Positions 10,301 to 16,870 of a stretch of DNA of 28,293 bases are shown in pieces; the first letter of the stretch is position 1, and each line of letters opens with the position of its first letter. The translations under genes and the position numbers were made by a program. Location of the stretch: assembly GCF_964355755.1 (NCBI RefSeq), contig NC_092670.1:41343795-41372087 (forward strand). Direction: 5' to 3'. The notes under the pieces were generated by a model. It was not told where the DNA came from and ran no database searches. It saw only the letters and a list, made by a program, of their open reading frames with translations. This stretch comes from Antedon mediterranea (lineage: Eukaryota; Echinodermata; Crinoidea; Comatulida; Antedonidae).

Positions 10301-12597
10301 GAAACTAAAAAAATGTTCCGATAAACATTTTGATACTGTGAATATTGCATGCTATTGTTTAGATTTTACACCAGTCCCACCCAACTTCAAATTATATTCT
10401 CAGTTTCCTGGACGTTCTGCATTCTAACTCATGAGGACGATCAAAGTATTATATTGATCGAAACGTCGAAAAGCTCAACAGTTCTTCCATGGATTATGTA
10501 CGGTGTGGTGTAGCGAAAATTTTATATCAACAATATATACATTTTATTTGTTTCAGATACTATTAAAAAAAATAAATCTGTGATTTTGTTTTAATCAATT
10601 TGTTTAGGAATTTAAACAACGGAATTTAGATCCAGATGTTCAGTTTGTTTTGATTTTAATCAGTAAAGTTGGATGTTTGGTGTCAATTGTTTGCCTCATA
10701 GCAACGTTAGTTGCTTTTCTGTCGTTCAGGTAAGTTATTGCCTTTTATATAGTTCTTATGAAAATATTATGAAACATTCAGTCAGTGGTGGCGCAAGAGG
10801 AGTGGAAGAAGCTATTGTTGATATTATCTATTTTTTATTATCATCATAATAATCAAGTCTTTAATGCGCACTATTAAAAAGCACGAATATTGAAGCGGTC
10901 ACCTAACGGGAGGTGGTGGTGGTGGAGGGAGGTGGGTGCTTTGGTGTAGGTACAAAGTGGCCTTTTTAAACAAGGCCTAGCTTGGCCATTCTGCCTAAAG
11001 TCAAAATCGCATTTGCAGTCTGATTACTCTAATAACCATAGGCCTGAGGTATTTGAACATATTATTCAAATGTACAATTTGAAACTCGCACCCCATACAA
11101 TATCCGAATTTAAACCATAATTAATCTCATGAATTATTCATGATTTATATGTCAGACGTCCAGAAAAATTGGCAGGCAAGAGACATGGCACACTTGATAA
11201 GTTCTTATGTGCTTCATTTGTCCATGGCTATAGATATAAACAATGCTATTTGTTTTGCACGGACCTATCTCCGGGCATCTTTGAGGAAATACTGGCACAA
11301 ACATTGACAATTTTGAGTTTGAGGGTGGGTAAGTGGAAACGTGTTAAGCACCGAGTTTGAGACAGATTATAGACAGTTATCAATAACACTTATTATTACT
11401 TTACATAGGCGACTTCGAAATGAAAGACCACAACGTATACTAATTTCACTTAGTGTATCGTTGCTATGTCTATACATTATGTTCATAATTGGTATTGAGC
11501 CAGGAGATGAAAGAACTGATAGACAGATGACTAAATGCATGATTTCAGCAACGCTAATTCATTATTTTACTTTGACTTCAATATTCTGGATGGTAGTAGA
11601 AGCTGTAAACCTTTATTATAACCTAATCAAGGTTTTTAAATCAAAGGTCTCGCTTTTTATGCTCAAAGCAAGTCTTTTTGCATGGGGTAAGTAGCAGTTG
11701 TCCTTGTTTATTTGTTTATATTACAAAGTTGTCTGCTATTTCATAATTCTTAATATTTTTCCAAATGTTGTTATTATCTTAGGTGTACCAGGCATTATTG
11801 TTGGTGGAATGGCTGGATGGGAAACTACAAGAAAAGAGTATATGAATGATCAATAGTAAGTTATTTCGAATTACCGGTTCTCTAACCTACCATTACTGTA
11901 TTTTCAATAATTCCTAGTTAATATAACGTTTTACCTGGAATTACCGTCTTCCATATAGACAATTTATTATAATAGTAAGTAATGAAGTACTCAACGCTCA
12001 AATGCACCTACTGTACCTGCGGTATAAATTCTATATCTATAAGAATGTTTTTATATTTTCAGCTGTTTCATGAAGATTGGATTTTCATTTTACGTAAGCA
12101 TTGCCTTACCGGTAGCCGTGTGTCTTCTTTTTAACATCATTGTGTTTATGCGTGTCATGTGCCACCTGTGTCGTCGAACCCGAACACAAAATACGAGCGA
12201 AAGTTTCTGGAGAAACTTGTCTAAACGAACTCAGAATGCATTCGGAATATCTATATTACTCGGTCTCACATGGATCTTCGGATTTTTGACGTTTGACATT
12301 GAGCACGACTACATTTTTGACCTTTTTTTTTGTATTTTTAATTCAATGCAGGGCGTATGCGTGTTCATATTTTTTTGTGTTAGGCAGAAAGATGTTCGAA
12401 TCACATGGAAAAGGTTTTGCTGTGGCCAAAAGCGAGCATCATATAATGTCGGGTCGTCGTCTGCCAGCAGTACGCGATATACCAACCGCAGTGGGCGCCC
12501 GGAAAGTGCAAATATTGATCTTTTTGCCAAATCCAACAGTCAAATGAATGGTCGTGTTGCAATGGCCATTTATGATTACAACAACGCTATCTGTTAA
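790..12597 (+). CDS. Adhesion GPCR with two WxxW domains, mucin-like stalk, EGF, HYR, HRM, GAIN/GPS and 7TM (5' partial; join of 16 exons)
   Basis: Exons are 790-1338, 1709-2020, 2103-2762, 3246-3389, 3711-3956, 5336-5437, 5655-5809, 5959-6105, 6281-6416, 7274-7492, 9569-9738, 9941-10099, 10608-10729, 11409-11686, 11783-11855 and 12063-12597. All junctions keep frame and total 1,334 codons before the stop. What is seen: a cysteine-rich and Thr-rich ectodomain, a GPS with CNHLTHFSVL, and seven hydrophobic segments with family B2 hallmarks (FFWM..EA in TM3, GLTWIFGF in TM6, FNSMQG in TM7). What is known of the family: these receptors self-cleave at the GPS and signal through a tethered agonist. 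The WxxW and mucin modules suggest, by inference, a role at a mucus, matrix or cell-contact surface; the ligand is unknown. The start and signal peptide are absent. No AATAAA was noticed within 500 bp after the stop. Confidence 0.9.
1339..1708. other. Intron 1, nothing recognised
   Basis: AT-rich intron of 370 bp with ATT/AAT microrepeats around 1640-1680 that end in the acceptor tatttag. I see no exon, RNA or mobile element in it. Confidence 0.65.
1709..2020 (+). CDS. Exon 2: WxxW domain 2
   Basis: This single exon encodes a complete second WxxW module: DKCWTPWLDD, then IECRRVVDKIP, GLKCIDRKDIECADYEIRILC and a final Cys-Pro-x-x-Cys. The eight cysteines lie in the same order as in exon 1, so the two domains look like an exon duplication that has diverged considerably. 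WxxW domains occur in gel-forming mucins and in CILP; their exact function is poorly known. The acceptor is tatttag (AG 1707-1708) and the donor at 2021 is a perfect GTAAGT. The exon is symmetric (phase 1 to phase 1, 312 nt). Confidence 0.88.
2103..2762 (+). CDS. Exon 3: Ser/Thr-rich mucin-like stalk
   Basis: The exon encodes 220 residues dominated by Thr, Ser, Pro, Ile and Glu, with no cysteine visible. This is the composition of an extended, O-glycosylated stalk that separates the distal WxxW pair from the membrane-proximal domains. It contains a direct duplication of 51 codons. The acceptor is tctttcag (AG 2101-2102) and the donor is GTAAGT at 2763. The exon is phase 1 to phase 1 (660 nt). 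The frame runs open past the donor to 2833, but that part loses the Thr-rich composition. Confidence 0.87.
2296..2582 (+). repeat. In-exon tandem repeat, 153-bp unit (51 codons), about 1.9 copies
   Basis: The segment starting aactactagcaaagagcc at 2296 recurs at 2449, an exact 153-bp offset, so the frame is kept. The two encoded copies differ at only a few residues in the part they share (for example ISETYRS against ISATYKS). The last part of the unit, encoding PSFVSHK in copy 1, is replaced in copy 2. The high similarity suggests a recent duplication, and stalk length may vary between alleles. Confidence 0.92.
2763..3245. other. Intron 3, nothing recognised
   Basis: This 483-bp AT-rich intron has no repeat or exon that I can support. 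It ends in tttgtgtatatag before the EGF exon. Confidence 0.65.
3246..3389 (+). CDS. Exon 4: EGF-like domain
   Basis: This 144-nt phase 1 to phase 1 exon encodes one EGF-like module: C-G-S-T-Y-S-C-Y-N-G-G-V-C, then CNCTNGWEGRKC. That gives six cysteines with the classic CxNGGxC and CxCxxGWxGxxC spacing. I see no calcium-binding consensus at the start (no D-x-D/N-E). The acceptor AG is at 3244-3245, with a poor pyrimidine tract, and the donor is GTGAGA at 3390. It joins directly to the HYR exon through a phase-1 Asp codon. Confidence 0.88.
3390..3710. other. Intron 4, nothing firm
   Basis: A 321-bp intron. A small open stretch at 3522-3564 followed by GTAAGT was considered as an exon and rejected on phase grounds. 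Otherwise the sequence is AT-rich and featureless. Confidence 0.6.
3711..3956 (+). CDS. Exon 5: HYR (hyalin repeat) domain
   Basis: The exon encodes one HYR module: DGQAPVIECPSNI at the start, a central VSWDSPIVTDN strand, then GLFNVGKVIVEYTVKDYAGN and CTFKVLLF. The two cysteines, in ECP and in PCTF, are the conserved pair. HYR domains have an immunoglobulin-like fold and occur in the echinoderm protein hyalin and in many adhesion proteins. The acceptor is cattttcag (AG 3709-3710) and the donor is GTAAGT at 3957. The exon is 246 nt, phase 1 to phase 1. Confidence 0.9.
3957..5335. other. Intron 5 (1.38 kb) with minisatellite
   Basis: The intron holds the 60-bp minisatellite at 4189-4446, a short CA-type microsatellite at about 4923-4946, and 'taggcct' motifs around 4903 and 4955. 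A possible alternative terminal exon at about 4643-4767 is discussed under findings. No other gene is supported. Confidence 0.6.
4189..4446. repeat. 60-bp minisatellite, about 4.3 copies
   Basis: Units begin with gtcaattcttaagacc at 4189, 4249, 4309, 4369 and 4429 (partial). The period is exactly 60 bp and copies differ by only a few bases each. Because 60 is a multiple of three and the unit has no stop in one + frame, it reads as a 20-residue repeat (SILKTVHFSMLPVVERQFKL type). No splice acceptor precedes it, so I call it an intronic minisatellite. Confidence 0.93.
5336..5437 (+). CDS. Exon 6: first half of HRM domain
   Basis: This 102-nt exon, too short for ordinary ORF lists, encodes GCKYSKVSNLTWRR...EEKCPEGTPR. 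The Cys, the LTW and the CPEGTPR match the start of the hormone-receptor motif (HRM) found before the GAIN domain in latrophilin-like receptors. The acceptor is cattacag (AG 5334-5335) and phase 1 joins cleanly from the HYR exon. The donor at 5438 (GTTTTT) is weak but restores frame to the next exon, where the domain is completed. Confidence 0.75.
5655..5809 (+). CDS. Exon 7: second half of HRM and start of GAIN
   Basis: The exon continues with AGMPKGTRYCGTDDDGNALWMSPNIEDCLQ. This gives the G-x-x-x-R-x-C, the Trp and the final Cys of an HRM module, and makes four cysteines together with exon 6. After a short linker the sequence SYEEREKEIVNLSE looks like the first helix of the GAIN A subdomain. 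The acceptor (tttaaaaag, AG 5653-5654) has a purine-rich end and the donor at 5810 is GTTGTT. Both are non-ideal, but phase (1 to 0) and domain continuity support them. Confidence 0.75.
5959..6105 (+). CDS. Exon 8: GAIN subdomain A helices
   Basis: This 147-nt phase-0 exon encodes 49 residues with amphipathic helical character (ATITLENVSAVADDLTAL, then a segment ending NVGSTSLQ). This fits the helical A subdomain of a GAIN domain. The acceptor is cttatgcag (AG 5957-5958) and the donor is GTAAAT at 6106. Confidence 0.75.
6281..6416 (+). CDS. Exon 9: GAIN subdomain A helix
   Basis: The exon encodes VTEAVFSTVSNLLSAEFGEG followed by a Ser-rich turn and a second helix (TKIVRAVDTQVSS). This is the usual A-subdomain pattern of short helices in the 'VSNLLS' style. 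The acceptor is atgtttag (AG 6279-6280). The preferred donor is GTACAG at 6417 (phase 1), which joins to Asp at the start of exon 10. Confidence 0.72.
6650..7202. mobile_element. Non-autonomous element with inverted ends and tRNA-like core
   Basis: The element begins acctccgcc at 6650 and has the exact inverse, ggcggaggt, at 7167-7175, followed by ccctcggagtaccctctagtt. Similar 'cctccgcc...ggcggagg...ctagtt' ends are common on dispersed repeats of marine invertebrates. The interior has two degenerate copies of a 'gaccacaatttt-atc-gatt' motif with 'ggtcaaggtca', then an A-rich tract (6970-7015) and a tRNA-like segment. I cannot assign a named family, nor say whether this is a MITE with a nested SINE or a single SINE. 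Confidence 0.6.
7016..7088 (-). other. tRNA-like relic (Glu-CUC-like), probably SINE head
   Basis: On the minus strand the segment has a box A-like TGGTGTAATGGTTA and a perfect box B GGTTCAATTCC (+ strand 7024-7034). An anticodon-arm-like stem TCAGC/GTTGA encloses a loop containing CTC. The T stem and acceptor stem do not pair well and the loop is one base too long. It is therefore a tRNA-derived relic rather than a working tRNA gene. The T-rich run that follows on the minus strand fits a pol III terminator or an A-tail on the other strand. Confidence 0.5.
7274..7492 (+). CDS. Exon 10: GAIN subdomain B strands
   Basis: The exon encodes 73 residues starting DSFQVKDVNLAVLAS. It contains GLGFASFSNDNTGLENTKW and ends ...CKIPEEIGNYVGS. 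The alternating hydrophobic strands and the 'V.V..VN.AVLAS' opening resemble the beta-rich B subdomain of GAIN. The acceptor is tttctcag (AG 7272-7273) and the donor is GTAACT at 7493, phase 1 to 1. Confidence 0.77.
7673..9322. repeat. 54/56-bp minisatellite, about 29 units, with 14-unit higher-order duplication
   Basis: Each unit reads aattaaggcaagagggatac, ttcattatatatatagggag, cgtgtatacctcatca. Units are 56 bp, or 54 bp when one TA step is missing. Variants (cgaatt for aaatt, cttcatc for cctcatc) mark individual units. The series short*-long-short-short-short-long from about 7895 to 8222 recurs from 8667 to 8994, a 772-bp (14-unit) offset that shows a block duplication. The array lies wholly inside an intron of the receptor gene. 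Confidence 0.95.
9127..9163 (+). mobile_element. 37-bp polyadenylated micro-insertion inside the minisatellite
   Basis: A repeat unit is interrupted after ggatac and resumes with the same atac (9123-9126 and 9164-9167), giving a 4-bp target duplication. The insert is aaataaatgttttttgaact, a few more bases, and then about 15 A residues. AATAAA at 9128-9133 followed about 15 nt later by poly(A) looks like the extreme 3' end of a polyadenylated transcript, inserted by retrotransposition with severe 5' truncation. Confidence 0.65.
9569..9738 (+). CDS. Exon 11: GAIN subdomain B, central strands
   Basis: The exon encodes DNLQLSYVIYSNGMLFSSP, then SRVLSVSVKDTEVTNL and NPIEISFGIPP. The pattern 'S.V.SVSV......L..PI.ISF' is characteristic of the strands just before the GPS in GAIN domains. 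The acceptor is cattttcag (AG 9567-9568) and the donor is GTAGGT at 9739, phase 1 to 0. Confidence 0.85.
9941..10099 (+). CDS. Exon 12: GPS motif and tethered agonist
   Basis: This 53-codon exon contains the full GPS: C-V-Y-W-D, then DWSSDGC, then CFCNHLTHFSVLL. All four canonical cysteines and both tryptophans are present. The cleavage site HL/T (Leu codon 10076-10078, Thr codon 10079-10081) is intact, so self-cleavage is expected. The seven residues THFSVLL that follow match the start of a tethered (Stachel) agonist. The acceptor is gttgtatag (AG 9939-9940) and the donor is a perfect GTAAGT at 10100, both phase 0. Confidence 0.93.
10100..10607. other. Intron 12 (508 bp)
   Basis: The intron carries a hammerhead-like fold at 10411-10467 within what looks like a retroelement remnant (about 10200-10550). 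Otherwise it is AT-rich. Confidence 0.55.
10411..10467 (+). ncRNA. Hammerhead-ribozyme-like relic
   Basis: GACGTT at 10411-10416 pairs perfectly with AACGTC at 10462-10467. GATCAA (10439-10444) pairs with TTGATC (10454-10459), and the linker gives GAAAC, as in the hammerhead core. The other core strand reads CTCATGA at 10428-10434 instead of CTGATGA, so an essential G is replaced by C. I could not find a convincing stem I. The 'gatcgaaacgtcg' context is typical of Penelope-like and related retroelement remnants. If it is a hammerhead relic, it is probably inactive. Confidence 0.3.
10608..10729 (+). CDS. Exon 13: end of tethered-agonist linker and TM1
   Basis: The exon encodes EFKQRNLDPDVQFVLILISK followed by VGCLVSIVCLIATLVAFLSFR, a clear first membrane helix. 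The 'ISKVGC.VSIVCLI.TL..F' pattern matches TM1 of adhesion GPCRs. The acceptor is tgtttag (AG 10606-10607) and the donor is GTAAGT at 10730, phase 0 to 2, with the Arg codon split. Confidence 0.9.
10730..11408. other. Intron 13 (679 bp)
   Basis: A G-rich stretch at 10908-10936 (GGG and many GG runs) could form a quadruplex on the + strand. The short open frame at 11169-11360 has no domain similarity that I recognise. Nothing else is supported. Confidence 0.6.
11409..11686 (+). CDS. Exon 14: TM2, TM3 and start of TM4
   Basis: The exon begins RLRNERPQRILISLSVSLLC (first cytoplasmic loop and TM2). It then has the extracellular loop with the conserved Cys (MTKCMIS) and TM3 with the hallmark FTLTSIFWMVVEAVNLYYNL. 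It ends in KASLFAWG at the start of TM4. The TM3 Cys should pair with the Cys in the second extracellular loop (exon 16). The acceptor is tacatag (AG 11407-11408) and the donor is GTAAGT at 11687, phase 2 to 1. Confidence 0.93.
11783..11855 (+). CDS. Exon 15: TM4 and second extracellular loop
   Basis: This 73-nt exon, missed by any length-limited ORF list, encodes GVPGIIVGGMAGWETTRKEY and then MNDQ plus the first two bases of a Tyr codon. 'WG.P.iiv' is the family TM4 motif. The acceptor is tatcttag (AG 11781-11782) and the donor is GTAAGT at 11856, phase 1 to 2. It links exons 14 and 16 with no frame break. Confidence 0.9.
12063..12597 (+). CDS. Exon 16: TM5-TM7 and cytoplasmic tail, stop
   Basis: The exon starts YCFMKIGFSFYV (loop-2 Cys and TM5) and has TM5 up to NIIVFMRVM. 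TM6 reads AFGISILLGLTWIFGFLTF and TM7 reads LFFCIFNSMQGVCVFIFFC. A tail of about 65 residues begins with a basic, Cys-containing stretch (KRFCCGQKR), then is Ser-rich, and ends DYNNAIC. The paired Cys after TM7 could be palmitoylated (inference). No PDZ-binding C-terminus is obvious. The acceptor is tattttcag (AG 12061-12062) and the stop is at 12595-12597. Confidence 0.94.
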
Positions 12598-12730
12598 TAT
12601 TTTAAACATTCATGTTAAATTGCATGTGTACAAATTAGATAATTATAATAACTTACAAAAATGATGCATTTAATAGCATAATTGTACAATTTTTACATTT
12701 TGAAATAACTAATTGAAATTTCAACACTAT
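12598..12730 (+). other. Proximal 3' untranslated sequence
   Basis: AT-rich sequence directly after the stop. I did not see a canonical AATAAA here. The first one I noticed downstream is at 15354-15359, beyond the minisatellites. The true end of the mRNA is unresolved. Confidence 0.4.
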
Positions 12731-13107
12731 GAATATTCACAATTATCATAGATGAGATCAAATTGTTCGTTAATGGGGGAGGCGGGATGATTACTTATTG
12801 GGATAGGCCTACTCCCGCGATAATCGGAAGACTGGGGTGGTCTGCAAATAGGCAGTACGAATAATCACAATTATCATGGATGGTAACATCCGTTAATGGG
12901 GTGGCTTGATGACTTATTGGGATACTCCCGCGATTATCGGAAGACTGGGGTGGTCTGCAAATAGGCAGTACGAATAATCACAATTATCATGGATGGTAAC
13001 ATCCGTTAATGGGGTGGCTTGATGACTTATTGGGATACTCCCGCGATTATCGGAAGACTGGGGTGGTCTGCAAATAGGCAGTACGAATAATCACAATTAT
13101 CATGGAT
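12731..13107. repeat. 113-bp tandem repeat, about three copies
   Basis: The phrase cgaataatcacaattatcat starts at 12858, 12971 and 13084, giving a 113-bp period. Units 2 and 3 are nearly identical. Unit 1 (about 12731-12857) is diverged and carries an insertion with 'ataggcctac'. The fourth copy is only a stub. The unit includes tactcccgcgattatcggaa and ggggtggtctgcaaataggc. It has no coding potential. Confidence 0.9.
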
Positions 13108-13149
13108 GAGGTTGGTTTATTCAAGTTTTGGGTAAGATAAACAAACGCG

Positions 13150-15150
13150 GATACTTGTTGTTTTTATACTACCAATGTACGTATTTGGTATACTTTTGTT
13201 TTTAAACTATCCTTGTATGTATTTGGTATACTTTTGTTTTAAAACTACCAATACTACTTTTTTTTTTTTTTTTTTTTTTTTTAATCTTTATACTGGGTGA
13301 CCTCTTCAGTCAAAGACTGATCTCCCAGAGGGCCCAGTTGGTGATCAGTGGCTGTGATGTACTAATACACCGGGGTAACCACCTACTCGTCTCGAAAGAT
13401 GTACTAGGTTCTTTAAAGTGCACACGAGCAAGTTCTGTACACTGGACCTACGGTTTATAGTCCTTATCCGAGAAGACTCGTTCTACCACCAGAACCATGG
13501 AGTGAGTGAGCCTCGAACCTCTGCCGATGTTATGGCTACGTGATTACGGTTCCACTGTCTTAACCGCTCGGCCACTTACTCACTTTTGTATGTATTTGGT
13601 ATACTTTTGTTTTAAAACTACCAATACTACTTTTGTATTTATTTGGTATACTTTTGTTTTAAAACTACCAATACTACTGTTGTATGTATTTGGTATACTT
13701 TTGTTTTAAAACTACAAATACTACTTTTGTATTTATTTGGTATACTTTTGTTTCAAAACTACCAATACTACTGTTGTATTTATTTGGTATACTTTTGTTT
13801 TAAAACTACCAATACTACTGTTGTATTTATTTGGTATACTTTTGTTTTAAAACTACCAATACTACTTTTGAATTATTTTGGTATACTTTTGTTTTAAAAC
13901 TACCAATACTACTGTTGTATGTATTTGGTATACTTTTGTTTTAAAACTACCAATACTACTGTTGTATTTATTTGGTATACTTTTGTTTCAAAACTACCAA
14001 TACTACTTTTGTATTTATTTGGTATACTTTTGTTTTAAAACTACCAATACTACTGTTGTATTTATTTGGTATACTTTTGTTTCAAAACTACCAATACTAC
14101 TGTTGTATTTATTTGGTATACTTTTGTTTTAAAACTACCAATACTACTGTTGTATTTATTTGGTATACTTTTGTTTTAAAACTACCAATACTACTTTTGT
14201 ATGTATTTGGTATACTTTTGTTTCAAAACTACCAATACTACTTTTGTATTTTTGGTATACTTTTGTTTTAGAACTACCAATACTACTTTTGTATTTATTT
14301 GGTATACTTTTGTTTCAAAACTACCAATACTACTTTTGTATGTATTTGGTATACTTTTGTTTTAAAACTACCAATACTACTTTTGTATTTATTTGGTATA
14401 CTTTTGTTTCAAAACTACCAATACTACTTTTGTATTTTTGGTATACTTTTGTTTTAAAACTACCAATACTACTTTTGTATTTATTTGGTATACTTTTGTT
14501 TTAAAACTACCAATACTATTTTTGTATGTATTTGGTATACATTTATTTTAAAACTACCAATACTACTGTTGTATGTATTTGGTATACCTTTGTTTTAAAA
14601 CTACCAATACTACTTTTGTATTTTTGGTATACTTTTGTTTTAAAACTACCAATACTACTTTTGTATTTTTGGTATACTTTTGTTTTAAAACTACCAATAC
14701 TACTTTTGTATTTATTTGGTATACTTTTGTTTCAAAACTACCAATACTACTTTTGTATTTTTGGTATACTTTTGTTTTAAAACTACCAATACTACTTTTG
14801 TATTTATTTGGTATACTTTTGTTTTAAAACTACCAATACTACTTTTGAATTTATTTGGTATACTTTTGTTTTAAAACTACCAATACTACTTTTGTATTTA
14901 TTTGGTATACTTTTGTTTTAAAACTACCAATACTACTTTTGTATTTTTGGTATACTTTTGTTTTAAAACTACCAATACTACTTTTGTATTTATTTGGTAT
15001 ACTTTTGTTTTAAAACTACCAATACTACTTTTGTATTTATTTGGTATACTTTTGTTTTAAAACTACCAATACTACTTTTGTATTTTTGGTATACTTTTGT
15101 TTTAGAACTACCAATACTACTTTTGTATTTATTTGGTATACTTTTATTTT
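13150..15150. repeat. 47-bp minisatellite (43-bp variants), split by a SINE
   Basis: The unit ttttgtatttatttggtata, cttttgttttaaaactacca, atactac repeats roughly 35 times by my estimate. Shorter 43-bp units lack a TATT. Each unit contains the palindromes GGTATAC and TTTTAAAA. The array begins with diverged units at about 13150, is interrupted at 13258-13583, and grades into a 41-bp repeat. All long open frames here are consequences of the repeat. Confidence 0.95.
13258..13583 (-). mobile_element. tRNA-derived SINE
   Basis: Read on the minus strand, it starts gtgagtaagtggccgagcgg with box A TGGCCGAGCGG (+ 13564-13574). An imperfect box B GGTTCGAGGCT follows (+ 13509-13519). The acceptor stem GTGAGT/ACTCAC still pairs and the spacing suggests a long-variable-arm (Leu or Ser) tRNA ancestor. 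The body has ggataaggactataaaccg and gtgcactttaaagaacc, as in the conserved central domains of marine-invertebrate SINEs. It ends in about 25 A (poly-T at + 13258-13282). It sits inside the 47-bp array, so it inserted after at least part of the array existed. Confidence 0.85.
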
Positions 15151-15320
15151 ATACTACTCTGTTGTACGTATTTTATATACTTTTTGTTTTTATACTACTC
15201 TGTTGTACGTATTTTATATACTTTTTGTTTTTATACTACTCTGTTGTACGTATTTTATATACTTCTTGTTTTTATACTACTCTGTTGTACGTATTTTATA
15301 TACTTCTTGTTTTTATACTA
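15151..15320. repeat. 41-bp repeat, about four copies, related to the 47-bp array
   Basis: The phrase actactctgttgtacgtatt recurs at 15153, 15194, 15235 and 15276 (41-bp period). The unit shares tatactttt, gttt and actac with the adjoining 47-bp unit and probably descends from it. Confidence 0.9.
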
Positions 15321-16560
15321 ACAATACACTGTAATTGTTTAATTTGATTGTGCAATAAACAGTCAATCTTTAAGTAATATGTGGATTTGTTCGGTTTGTT
15401 TTTAAATTAAGATAACCATAAGCGAATTAATTTATATTGTTTCCCAAGGGTGACATTTCTGTTTACAGGACAAACATACGGGAACGGCGACGACGACAAA
15501 ACTAATAATTAGATTTGAACTTTTCACGGTGACAAGTTAGGCTATTTCGCGCGCAACGCATCGTAACATGCACATGTTATTTATTAGGCTTAATCTACTA
15601 CAATAGGCTGCACTACAACGATTGTACAAACAGCCTAGCATCGATCAAAACCGGTCAACAGGTATTGGTATTGTAAACGGTTTAGTTGATGGTTAGTTTT
15701 TATTTTACACCACTTACGTTCATTCAATTCTAAACATGTAGGCTAACCTAGCAAACCAAGACTATTAAAACGTTCAGAGTTAAAACCCGTTGTCTTACGC
15801 CGGTATGATAAATGTGACAAAATCAGCGGGTGATACAGCATGGGATGGAAACGGAGAGAATAAGAGGGTGTTGCCACTAATGAATGTGGCAACATACGTG
15901 GATTATAAACCGGGACGGGAGAACAGTTAGTTAGAAGGCGTTGTCAGTGTGACACAAATGGAATCGGCGAGTGATACATACAAACAGGTACGGGACACTG
16001 TTAGCAGACCTGTAATCAGGGAGGGTTTTATAGTTCAGGCGAATCCCCAATCAACTGCGAACCCCAATCCCCTACCCTCAACCCATCTCTGACGATTCTC
16101 CAAATGCGTTCCCCATGGTACCAAAGGTTATTCATAAATTGAAAAATTCGTAAACACGACGGTGAACATAACTTGTACCTTCTTCCCGTATGAGCGTACG
16201 TCGATACGTGTCTGTAAACTTCTAAGTGTTGCGAATTACTTTCCGATTTTCGATCGGCTGAAAAATATACGCATTTTGGTCCCTGGAAGTAGAATGATTA
16301 TATATTATACCGCAGTACAGCGAGCTGTGCCATGAACGATTCGTACAATAGGACACTACCTACCTTTGTAGATCGTTGACGTACGTCAACAAATGGAACG
16401 CCGCGGTTATATTATTTTGTACAATTTAGACGATTTAAACTTATATACTCAGGAAAATATATTATGTAGAAGATAAGCAATGCTTAATGAATGTAAATAT
16501 TATAAATAACTAAGTGACTTCAAAGTAAACTTGTCCTCTTATCCGTTCCATCCCGTGAGC
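15321..16560. other. No gene recognised
   Basis: This unique-looking sequence is less AT-rich around 15780-16110. It contains an AATAAA at 15354, a CGACGACGAC run near 15487, two loosely similar segments around 15805-15850 and 15945-15995, and a perfect 16-bp palindrome at 16375-16390. I found no coding exon or RNA gene on either strand. Confidence 0.55.
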
Positions 16561-16870
16561 ATCACTAGGCTATAGTGTAGGCCACTATGTAATTTTGTGG
16601 CATTTTTTTTGTTAAAAGCAAAATTCCAGCTGATTTAGTGTCTTTAGGATGTAAAGTAATAAAAAAAATATGTTGCCATTTTTTAAAAAAAGCTTAAGGG
16701 TGTCAAATCCAAGATGGCCGCCAATACGTAAAATATCCAATAAATGTACCATATTGGACAAAGTAGCACCCATTATGAATAATATTTTAAGTTAAACTTA
16801 ATGCCTTATGGGTTCTCTGCTATATAAAAATTATTATAAACCTATATTCACCTATATAGACATTTTGAAT

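Noticed and set aside
11169-11360. 63-codon frame in intron 13
   Set aside because: No domain, no splice support, and the receptor frame passes from exon 13 to exon 14 without it.
12293-12547. Overlapping + and - frames inside exon 16
   Set aside because: They are shadows of the TM6-TM7-tail coding frame.
13506-15347. Many overlapping frames with YFCFKTTNTT-type repeats
   Set aside because: They are translations of the 47-, 43- and 41-bp minisatellites. The same motif appears in all frames and no coding signals are present.
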